Shown one piece after another: positions 9,103-14,391 of a DNA stretch of 14,391 bases (within the stretch, counting starts at the first letter, position 1; each line of letters begins with the position of its first letter). Location of the stretch: the NCBI RefSeq assembly GCF_003437535.1, contig NZ_QSQT01000053.1:1-14391 (forward strand), read 5' to 3'. The notes under the pieces were generated by a model, which saw nothing but the letters and a program-made list of their open reading frames with translations, searched no databases and was not told where the DNA came from. Made by a program: the position numbers and the translations under genes. The stretch is from Phocaeicola plebeius (lineage in GTDB: Bacteria; Bacteroidota; Bacteroidia; Bacteroidales; Bacteroidaceae).

Positions 9103-9132
9103 AAAAAGGCACCCGGTATCCCTCCGGGTGCC
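9103..9132 (-). terminator. Intrinsic terminator downstream of topoisomerase III
   Basis: GGCACCCGG (9108-9116) and CCGGGTGCC (9124-9132) form a perfect 9-bp GC-rich stem with a 7-nt loop. On the minus strand it is followed by TTTTTC (A-run 9103-9107), the classical form. It would end leftward transcription from topoisomerase III just before the converging end of the plus-strand gene. On the plus strand no T-run follows, so termination there would be weaker. Confidence 0.8.
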
Positions 9133-9146
9133 ACCACTAAATCCAT
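9128..9146 (+). repeat. 19-bp inverted repeat, left copy bracketing topoisomerase III
   Basis: GTGCCACCACTAAATCCAT is the perfect reverse complement of 11474-11492. The first five bases are shared with the right arm of the terminator hairpin. Its last 13 bases also pair, inverted, with 8696-8708. Confidence 0.85.
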
Positions 9147-9209
9147 GTAAATAAAAAGTACAACCAGGTTGAAACAGATTATGACATGAATCAGTGGCAA
9201 AATTACTCA

Positions 9210-11345
9210 TTATTTTCTTCTTCCTTTTGTTTTCGTACCTTTTCTTTCGCCTTTACTCTCCGCAAACACCAGCTTCGTGTTGAACTCCGCATCAAAAGTC
9301 ACCGCAGCGCTGAAGGGCTTGCCCTGCTTGCTCTTGAACCCGCCGAGCATCGCCGTCTTTCCTTCCGTCAGCAGACCGGTCATTTCCTCGTCGGTGAGTG
9401 TCTTGCCAGCTATCTGGCGGAACACGGGCAGCAGGCAGTCCGGGTTGTCGCAGCGCACAACCTTGCCGTAGAACTGCATCGTGCCCGTGCCGCATTTGGG
9501 GCAGGTACAGCCCGATGCCTTGTGCCCGAAAATGCGGTCACACGCAAGCAGGTCCGTGGTAATCTTGCGGGTATAGCTTTCTATGTCCCTCATAAAAGCC
9601 TCATGCGGTGTCTTTCCCTGTTCTATCTTTGCCAGTTCCGCTTCCCAGCGTCCAGTCATCTCCACATTGGCGATGTCCATTTCCTTGACAATGGAATACA
9701 GGGCAAGCCCTTTCTCCGTCGGCACCAGCGATTTCTTCACACGCACCATGTATTCCCTTCTGAGCAGCGTTTCGATGATTGCGGCACGTGTGGCGGGTGT
9801 GCCTATACCGCAGTCCTTCAGGGCCTGGCGCGCCTCCTCATCCTCCACATCGTCGCGTCCGGCGGTCTCCATCGCTGCCAGCAGCGAACTTTCCGTATGC
9901 AGCGGTTTCGGTCGGGTCATGCCCGAACTCATCGAGCATCCCGCCATCACCAGTGTGTCGCCTTCCGCCCAGTCCGGCAATGCTGTATTCCCGCTGTCCT
10001 CGCCGTACTCTCCGTACACGCCGCGCCAGCCTGCCTTGCGCACGATGCAGCCTTTCGCCTCAAATGTCAGGTCCTCGCATCTTTCGCCTGCGTCCGGCAC
10101 CACCTCCGCTACTACGGTAGCCGTATCCTTCACACATTCCTCCGAAAATGCCTCTACCATGCGTCCGGCAATCATGTCGTAGATGATCTGCTCGTTCTTG
10201 TACAGGGCAAGCGGGCGGTTGGGCGTCACCAGCAGGGCATGGTGGTCAGTCACTTTCGAGGCATCCACACAACGGCGGTTCAGTTCTCCCAGTTCCCCGA
10301 TTTTCTCCGCAAGGGCGGAGTGTCCTGCCAGCCGTTCAAACAGCAGCGGTATTTCAGCAAACACATCTTCCGGAATATGGCGGCTCGATGTTCTCGGATA
10401 GGTGACGAGCTTCGCTTCATAGAGCTTCTGCACCAGTTCCAGCGTCTGTTCCGCCGTGAATCCGTGTTTCGTGTTCGCCTCCTTCTGCAGTGTGGTCAGG
10501 TCGTACAGCAGCGGCGGGTTCTCCACCTTCTCCTTCTTTTCCACCTTGGTGACGGTGGCACACATCTTCGCCTTTACCTTATTGTATGATGCAGCCGCCT
10601 CTTCCTTGTCCTGCCATTTCTTTACCGAGGAGAACTTCACTACCGTATCCGTACCCGCCGGTGTCACCGAGAAATGCAGCTGGTGTACCGGTTCCGGTGT
10701 AAAGCGTCTGTTCTCCCAGTACCTCTTGCAGACCATACCCAGCGTGGGTGTCTGTACGCGTCCTACCGAATATGTGCCCCGTCCGGCGGCTACGGTCAGT
10801 GCCTGCGTGCCGTTGATGCCCACCAGCCAGTCCGCCTCGCTGCGTGCCTTTGCCGCCAGATACAGGTCATCATATTCATGCCCGTCCTTCAGTTCCTTCA
10901 ATCCCTTGCGGATGGCGGTGTCCGTAAGCGAGCTTATCCACAGGCGGCGGAAGGGCAGCGTACAGCCTGTATAGGCATACAGGTATCTGAATATCAGTTC
11001 CCCTTCGCGTGCGCAGTCCGTTGCCACTATTATGCCGTCGCTCTCGTTCCACAGTTTCGTTATCACCTTTATCTGTTTCACCGCTGCCGCGTCCGCCTTG
11101 TAGCCCTTGTCCGTCTTTACCTGGCGGGGTATCAGCATGAACTCCTCCGGTATCACCGGCAGGCTGTCCCTGCTGAATCCCTTGAAGCCGTAGCCCTCAG
11201 GCAGGGCAGGTTGTACCAGATGCCCCAGTGCCCATGTCACATGGTAGCCGTTTCCTGTATAAAATCCTTCTTCCTTTCTTGTTGCTCCGGCGATGCGTGC
11301 TATCTCACGCGCCACACTCGGTTTTTCTGCCAATATGGTAATCAT
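9210..11345 (-). CDS. topB: DNA topoisomerase III (type IA), conjugative-element type
   Basis: This 711-residue protein should relax or decatenate DNA by passing one strand through a transient break. It opens with the Toprim domain: AEKPSVA (6-12, acidic E7) and ATDCAREGE (108-116). Type IA marks follow: SVGRVQTPTLG (193-203), the active-site tyrosine in TYPRT (Y316) and GIGTPATRAAIIE (513-525). A C-terminal zinc-binding segment has cysteines at about 613, 615, 618, 632 and 637. The tail is basic (KGTKTKGRRK). The order HTH-HTH-DUF3945-topoisomerase resembles the CTnDOT excision operon, whose Exc is a topoisomerase III, so an Exc-like role in excision is a reasonable inference. The gene is preceded by a 147-bp gap with a nested hairpin and is enclosed by a perfect 19-bp inverted repeat. 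The leader is A-rich without a Shine-Dalgarno sequence. Confidence 0.95.
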   Translation of the reverse strand: MITILAEKPSVAREIARIAGATRKEEGFYTGNGYHVTWALGHLVQPALPEGYGFKGFSRDSLPVIPEEFMLIPRQVKTDKGYKADAAAVKQIKVITKLWNESDGIIVATDCAREGELIFRYLYAYTGCTLPFRRLWISSLTDTAIRKGLKELKDGHEYDDLYLAAKARSEADWLVGINGTQALTVAAGRGTYSVGRVQTPTLGMVCKRYWENRRFTPEPVHQLHFSVTPAGTDTVVKFSSVKKWQDKEEAAASYNKVKAKMCATVTKVEKKEKVENPPLLYDLTTLQKEANTKHGFTAEQTLELVQKLYEAKLVTYPRTSSRHIPEDVFAEIPLLFERLAGHSALAEKIGELGELNRRCVDASKVTDHHALLVTPNRPLALYKNEQIIYDMIAGRMVEAFSEECVKDTATVVAEVVPDAGERCEDLTFEAKGCIVRKAGWRGVYGEYGEDSGNTALPDWAEGDTLVMAGCSMSSGMTRPKPLHTESSLLAAMETAGRDDVEDEEARQALKDCGIGTPATRAAIIETLLRREYMVRVKKSLVPTEKGLALYSIVKEMDIANVEMTGRWEAELAKIEQGKTPHEAFMRDIESYTRKITTDLLACDRIFGHKASGCTCPKCGTGTMQFYGKVVRCDNPDCLLPVFRQIAGKTLTDEEMTGLLTEGKTAMLGGFKSKQGKPFSAAVTFDAEFNTKLVFAESKGERKGTKTKGRRK

Positions 11346-11391
11346 ACATTTTCTGTTTTAATCATTGATACTTTTGTTCCTTGTGGAGTGG

Positions 11392-11448
11392 AACGGGGTA
11401 CGCCGGTTATCCGTGGGATATGCGGTACATGGCGCATGAGGCCCCGTT
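11392..11448 (-). promoter_or_regulatory. Nested stem-loop in the topoisomerase III leader
   Basis: In the 147-bp gap before topoisomerase III, AACGGGG (11392-11398) pairs with CCCCGTT (11442-11448). Inside it CGCC (11401-11404) pairs with GGCG (11431-11434), and innermost TATCC (11408-11412) pairs with GGATA (11416-11420) around a 3-nt loop. No T-run follows on the minus strand, so it is not an intrinsic terminator. It could be a leader RNA structure, a processing site or a protein-binding element. Confidence 0.45.
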
Positions 11449-11473
11449 TCAATCCGTTGTTTATTCTCTTGTA

Positions 11474-11492
11474 ATGGATTTAGTGGTGGCAC
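11474..11492 (+). repeat. 19-bp inverted repeat, right copy bracketing topoisomerase III
   Basis: ATGGATTTAGTGGTGGCAC abuts the stop codon of the DUF3945-type gene and is the perfect reverse complement of 9128-9146. The two copies enclose about 2.3 kb that contains only topoisomerase III. Similarity continues beyond the repeat into the 3' end of the DUF3945 gene. Confidence 0.85.
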
Positions 11493-13313
11493 TCAGGATA
11501 CCTTCATGCCTTTGCTCTTCTTCGGTTTTTCCTGCTGTTGTTTCTGGGCGTCGTCCTTCGGTGCGGTCTGTCCCTGCTGAAGCGGCTCCTTCACATGTCT
11601 GGTGGCCTCGTTCGTCTTGCCCTCGTTGTTCACCGCAAGCTGTGTGCGGCTCTCGTTCGACGGGGCAACGGTCTGTGCCAGGTCAGGGTTTTCCGAATAG
11701 GTCAGCGGTCTGCCTTTCTCACGGTCGAACTTCAGGTATTTTGTGCAGGGCTGTCCCTTGTCATCCTTCGCGTTGGCGAGCACCACAACCTTACCCGCCA
11801 CATAGTCCGCCTTCTGCTGTTCCGTGAATTTGTCGTCCTTCCATTTGCCTATCGGACGTATGCTTCCGTCCTCATTCGTCCACGAGCGGTTGCGCCGCTG
11901 TCCGTTCTCCTGATTCCCGTCTTCCTTCTGCTGCTGTCCGGTAGCATCCGGGGCTTCCGGGCTTTTCTGTTTCTTCTCCTGTCCGTTTCCGCGTCGCTGC
12001 GACTGTCCCTGCCACAGATGCTCCGGCAAAAACTCCACGTCGCGCTTGTCAGCGTTCACCTGCAGCATGGCCTCGAACTTGCGCCCGCCCTTCAGTGTCA
12101 CCTCCTTGGGTAGTGCCAGCCCCGCACGCAGGATTTCCTGTTCCGCCTTCGACAGTTCCGTCAGTCCGATCCGGTTCGGGATGCGCACCTTGTTCGTCGG
12201 TACGTCCACAATCTCATTCGTCAGTCGGTCGATGCTGACGTACGCCAGGCGCATCTCTCCGGTCTTCGTATCGGCAACGTTCACCAGCTTGCCCAGATTG
12301 CCCGTCTGTTTCAGTGCCTGCTTGTCCTCGTCCGTGAATGTATAGCCGTTGTATGGCACGTCGAGTCTCGGCTCATGGCGTACGAAGTGGGGGGTAAGTT
12401 TCAGCTTTCCGTCTTCCGCTTTCTGCAACGAGAGTCGGGCCTGCAGCTCGTAGCGTTCTCCGCCCAGCACCGGTTCCACCGTCACCAGCCTTGTCTTCCC
12501 GTAGTTCATCAGGGCTTTCATGTCCTTTTCAGACAGGTTTTCCCTTTTCACACCGAACTGTTCCAGTTCCTTCCAGTCCACATCGCTGTCCGCAATCAGG
12601 TTCGGTTTCTCCGGTTTTGCCTGCGCTTGCCCTTCCTGTGCGGGCTGCTGTCCCTGTGCCGTCTGCGTTTCCGTCGCCTGCGGCTGCTGTTCCTGATTTT
12701 TCTGTTTCATTTCTTCCATTTTCTCGTCCGTTTTCTGTTCCACATTGTTTTCTTCCGTATTTTCTGTTTTCGCCTCTTCCGCAACCTGCTGTTCCTCAGT
12801 CTCCGTTTCGGCATCTTCTCTTTTTGCCTCCTCCGCAACCTGCTGTTCCTCAGCCTCCGTTTCAGCATTTTCTCTTTTCACCTCCTCCGCAGCCTGCTGT
12901 CCCTCAGTCTCCGTTTCAGCATTTTCTCTTTTCACCCCCTCCGCAGCCTGTTGTTCCTCAGCCTGCTGGTACGCCGATGTATCCACTTTGTGCGGTGCGA
13001 GCAGGTCAGCGTTCGCCACAGGGTCTTTCAGCAGGTCCTTGATAACCGGAAGCAGAGCTTCCACCGTCTCCGCTGCCACCCTGTAGAAACCGAATCGCGT
13101 CGGCTCCTTACACTGGCGGTAGAAATTTCTCATGAAATTGTCTATCGCATCCCCGTGGCGGTCAAAGCGCAAAAACTCCTGCGAGTGTTCCGCCTTAGCC
13201 TGTGCCCTCTTGGGATAGCCCCTGGCATCCAGTCCGGCAACCACACTGATTTCGCCCGTCTTCTCGTCGCGGACGACCAGTACATCCTCTTGCTTTTTCT
13301 TTTTCTGTTCCAT
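11493..13313 (-). CDS. DUF3945-type (DUF4099-associated) conjugative element protein
   Basis: This 606-residue soluble, highly charged protein has a conserved N-terminal domain (about 1-112, with VLVVRDEKTGEISVVAGLD and FMRNFYRQCKEPTRFGFYRV). A linker follows with four 18-residue repeats of the form EEQQxAEExKRENAETE (about 118-187) and a Gln-rich stretch (190-235). Next is a DUF4099/DUF3945-like region (about 240-435, WKELEQFGVKRENLSEKDM onward). A second polar linker leads to a short DUF3945-like module (about 478-542, IRPIGKW then KYLKFDREKGRPLTY) and a basic tail KKSKGMKVS. These domains are common in large polyvalent proteins of conjugative elements; the biochemical role is unknown. It occupies the place of orf3 in the CTnDOT-like order, though homology is not claimed. 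The ATG follows an A/T-rich leader without a Shine-Dalgarno sequence. Confidence 0.85.
   Translation of the reverse strand: MEQKKKKQEDVLVVRDEKTGEISVVAGLDARGYPKRAQAKAEHSQEFLRFDRHGDAIDNFMRNFYRQCKEPTRFGFYRVAAETVEALLPVIKDLLKDPVANADLLAPHKVDTSAYQQAEEQQAAEGVKRENAETETEGQQAAEEVKRENAETEAEEQQVAEEAKREDAETETEEQQVAEEAKTENTEENNVEQKTDEKMEEMKQKNQEQQPQATETQTAQGQQPAQEGQAQAKPEKPNLIADSDVDWKELEQFGVKRENLSEKDMKALMNYGKTRLVTVEPVLGGERYELQARLSLQKAEDGKLKLTPHFVRHEPRLDVPYNGYTFTDEDKQALKQTGNLGKLVNVADTKTGEMRLAYVSIDRLTNEIVDVPTNKVRIPNRIGLTELSKAEQEILRAGLALPKEVTLKGGRKFEAMLQVNADKRDVEFLPEHLWQGQSQRRGNGQEKKQKSPEAPDATGQQQKEDGNQENGQRRNRSWTNEDGSIRPIGKWKDDKFTEQQKADYVAGKVVVLANAKDDKGQPCTKYLKFDREKGRPLTYSENPDLAQTVAPSNESRTQLAVNNEGKTNEATRHVKEPLQQGQTAPKDDAQKQQQEKPKKSKGMKVS
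12762..12939 (+). repeat. Tandem 54-bp repeat array (KREN linker repeats of the DUF3945 protein)
   Basis: Core starts at 12762, 12816, 12870 and 12924 give an exact 54-bp period. Cores are TTCTGTTTTCGCCTCT, TTCTCTTTTTGCCTCC, TTCTCTTTTCACCTCC and TTCTCTTTTCACCCCC. On the minus strand each unit encodes 18 residues containing (E/G)(A/V)K(R/T)E(N/D). The core is the same as in the 45-bp array of the methylase/helicase, although unit length and spacer sequence differ. Confidence 0.9.
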
Positions 13314-13340
13314 TGATTTATTTTTTTATTGTTTGATGAT

Positions 13341-13614
13341 AGTCCCGCCGGTATTCCCGTGCAGGTCTGTTTATCTTTTCGTTCCGGTTTCCCGTTCACC
13401 TTTCAGTCCCGGTTTGCATCAGGCTCGCCCTCAGCTTTCCGTTTACATCCGGTCACCATCCACTTCCGGTTTCTCTTTTCGCATCCGTTTCACGTATGCT
13501 TGTCAGTCCCGGTTTGCATCAGTCTCGCCCTCAGCTTCCCGTTTACATCCGGTCACCATCCACTTCCGGTTTCTCTTTTCGCATCCGTTTCACGTGCGTT
13601 TGTCAGTCCCGGTA
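13341..13614 (+). repeat. Tandem 100-bp repeats in the spacer before the DUF3945 gene
   Basis: Two nearly identical 100-bp units (13401-13500 and 13501-13600) share long runs such as CAGTCCCGGTTTGCATCAG/T and TTTACATCCGGTCACCATCC. A third unit begins at 13601 and stops after CAGTCCCGGT. A decayed copy seems to precede them (13341-13400: AGTCCC, GGTATTCCC, TCTTTTCG). Each full unit contains TTCTCTTTTCGCATCC (13471, 13571), close to the core of the coding arrays. The minus strand has frequent stops across most of it. The 3' end of the upstream HTH gene (13590-13614) lies in the last partial unit. Confidence 0.9.
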
Positions 13615-14009
13615 TTCCTTCTGCCTCCTTTTTTCCCTTTCGCCGTTTTGCCCGGAGCTTTCTTTCCCGTTCCTTCCTTCACTTTCAGCAGCTTTTTGCC
13701 GTCCAGCGTCACCTCTTCCATGTTCCGGCTGATAAACTCCAGCACGTCCGATTCCTTGTAGTAGGTCTTGCGGCTGATTTTCTGGTAGCGCAGTCCGTAT
13801 TCGCTGCGGAACCGCTGTAGCGACCGTTTGCTCGTTCTCAGCATCTCACACAGATCCTGATTGTCATACAGCCGTTCTCCGTCCATGTACTTCACGCCCG
13901 CCGCTTCCTTGTTTATCAGTACCGATATGATGCTGTCCAGCCGGTCAATCCGTTCCATGAGGCGCTTCATCCATTCCTCGAACATTTCCTTACCAATCCC
14001 TTCCATCAT
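13590..14009 (-). CDS. Small helix-turn-helix DNA-binding protein (excisionase-like), second of pair
   Basis: This 139-residue protein has an N-terminal helical stretch (MEGIGKEMFEEWMKRLMERIDRLDSII) that may mediate dimerisation. A MerR/excisionase-type winged HTH follows at about residues 47-95: LYDNQDLCEMLRTSKRSLQRFRSEYGLRYQKISRKTYYKESDVLEFI. The tail is strongly basic and Lys/Gly-rich (about 105-139), which could bind DNA non-specifically. It overlaps the preceding HTH gene by 20 bp, with AAGGAG a few bases before its ATG, so the two are translated together. By order it compares with the xis2c/xis2d genes of CTnDOT, small proteins needed for excision. The last eight codons lie in the 100-bp repeat, so its C-terminus may have been altered by repeat expansion. 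Confidence 0.85.
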   Translation of the reverse strand: MMEGIGKEMFEEWMKRLMERIDRLDSIISVLINKEAAGVKYMDGERLYDNQDLCEMLRTSKRSLQRFRSEYGLRYQKISRKTYYKESDVLEFISRNMEEVTLDGKKLLKVKEGTGKKAPGKTAKGKKGGRRNTGTDKRT

Positions 14010-14328
14010 CCGTCTCCTTTCTTGTCATCAGGTAGTTATGCTTGAACTCCTCCAGCGTCTTGGGATTACAGTGTACAATTTTCCGTCTCACGCATTCCTC
14101 CAGATCCGTCAGTCTGTACCGGCATTTGCTTCTCACCATCATGTAGGGAATAGTCTTGTCCTTTCGCATCCGTTGCAGTGTCCTCGTGCTGATTTTCAGC
14201 AGGTCCGCCGCCTCCTCGCTCGTCAGCAGGATTTCCGCTTCCTCCTTCGGCACGTTGTCTTTCTTGAAAACATAGTCCGCTATGCGGTCTATCTTCTCCA
14301 TCATCGTCTTCACGACCTCATTGTCCAT
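13990..14328 (-). CDS. Small helix-turn-helix DNA-binding protein (excisionase-like), first of pair
   Basis: The product is about 112 residues from the ATG at 14326-14328. A GTG at 14365-14367 would add 13 residues, and the frame stays open to the window edge. I prefer the ATG because it follows an AT-rich leader (GAAATAATAACG) and begins MDNEVVKTMMEKIDRIADYV, a helical start like that of its neighbour. The core is an HTH_17/excisionase-type winged helix: LLTSEEAADLLKISTRTLQRMRKDKTIPYMMVRSKCRYRLTDLEECV. It is probably a DNA-binding architectural or regulatory factor for excision and for the downstream operon, by analogy with Xis2c/Xis2d of CTnDOT. The similar layout of the two adjacent genes suggests an old duplication. 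Confidence 0.8.
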   Translation of the reverse strand: MDNEVVKTMMEKIDRIADYVFKKDNVPKEEAEILLTSEEAADLLKISTRTLQRMRKDKTIPYMMVRSKCRYRLTDLEECVRRKIVHCNPKTLEEFKHNYLMTRKETDDGRDW

Positions 14329-14391
14329 CGTTATTATTTCTACATATTCCGGAGCATACCCGTTCACTTTCCGGCAGCTTATTAGGGTATA

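Noticed and set aside
8696..9146. Insertion sequence
   Set aside because: Inverted repeats are present, but the enclosed protein has no transposase features and no clear target-site duplication was found.
9161..9171. CAACCAGGTTG as an operator
   Set aside because: A perfect but very short dyad between a terminator and a stop codon, with no promoter near it.
9186..10589. A 467-codon plus-strand frame antisense to topoisomerase III
   Set aside because: The minus strand has complete type IA topoisomerase motifs including the catalytic tyrosine; the plus-strand product looks like a codon-bias artefact.
10674..11474. A 266-codon plus-strand frame over the start of topoisomerase III and its leader
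   Set aside because: It covers the Toprim-coding region in antisense and shows no protein-like features.
12375..13316. A 313-codon plus-strand frame over the DUF3945 gene
   Set aside because: Its Phe/Leu/Arg-rich composition comes from reading the KREN-type repeats backwards.
13401..13600. CRISPR-like regular repeats
   Set aside because: The 100-bp units are near-identical over their whole length with no variable spacers, and no cas gene is present.
13333..13820. Plus-strand frames across the 100-bp repeats
   Set aside because: They persist only because the repeat unit lacks stops in those frames; the right half is antisense to a clear HTH gene and nothing supports translation.

Overview
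This window looks like one end of an integrative conjugative element (conjugative transposon) of a Bacteroidales bacterium such as Bacteroides, Phocaeicola or Parabacteroides. The evidence is a tyrosine recombinase at the left, a Bacteroides-type gene set (DUF1896, DUF3945-type protein, giant methylase/helicase, topoisomerase III, two small excisionase-like HTH proteins), A-rich leaders that mostly lack Shine-Dalgarno sequences, and two matches to the Bacteroides -7 promoter motif TAnnTTTG. No relaxase, coupling protein or Tra gene lies in the window, so the transfer genes would be elsewhere. No tRNA, rRNA, CRISPR or transposase is visible.

Layout, left to right. Bases 1-138 are AT-rich and non-coding; the end of the element could lie here or just outside, but I cannot define an att core. 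Then, all on the minus strand: tyrosine recombinase (139-1245), a TetR-type regulator (1379-1993), an intrinsic terminator (2107-2155), the 2023-residue methylase/helicase (2179-8250) and DUF1896 (8240-8689, overlapping the methylase/helicase start by 11 bp). One plus-strand gene of unknown function (8752-9102), visibly more AT-rich, interrupts the minus-strand series. It is followed by a terminator facing the other way (9103-9132). Then, again on the minus strand, come topoisomerase III (9210-11345), a DUF3945-type protein (11493-13313), a tandem-repeat region (about 13341-13614), and two overlapping small HTH genes (13590-14009 and 13990-14328).

Transcription on the minus strand runs from the HTH genes toward the integrase. 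The order HTH-HTH-(DUF3945)-topoisomerase III resembles the excision operon of CTnDOT (xis2c-xis2d-orf3-exc, where Exc is a topoisomerase III). This suggests that the right half controls and assists excision, while the left half holds the recombinase and its likely TetR-type repressor. The methylase/helicase and the DUF3945 protein look like the large polyvalent proteins of phages and conjugative elements, thought to protect or process incoming DNA.

The least ordinary signals are at DNA level. (1) A 12-16 bp core (plus strand TTCTCTTTTCRCCTCC) occurs in three tandem arrays with unit lengths of 45, 54 and 100 bp: in the linker of the methylase/helicase, in the linker of the DUF3945 protein, and in a non-coding spacer. 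(2) A perfect 19-bp inverted repeat brackets topoisomerase III, and a 13-bp part of it also brackets the plus-strand gene. (3) A TetR-type palindrome overlaps the -33 region of the predicted integrase promoter. (4) A nested stem-loop lies in the leader of topoisomerase III.
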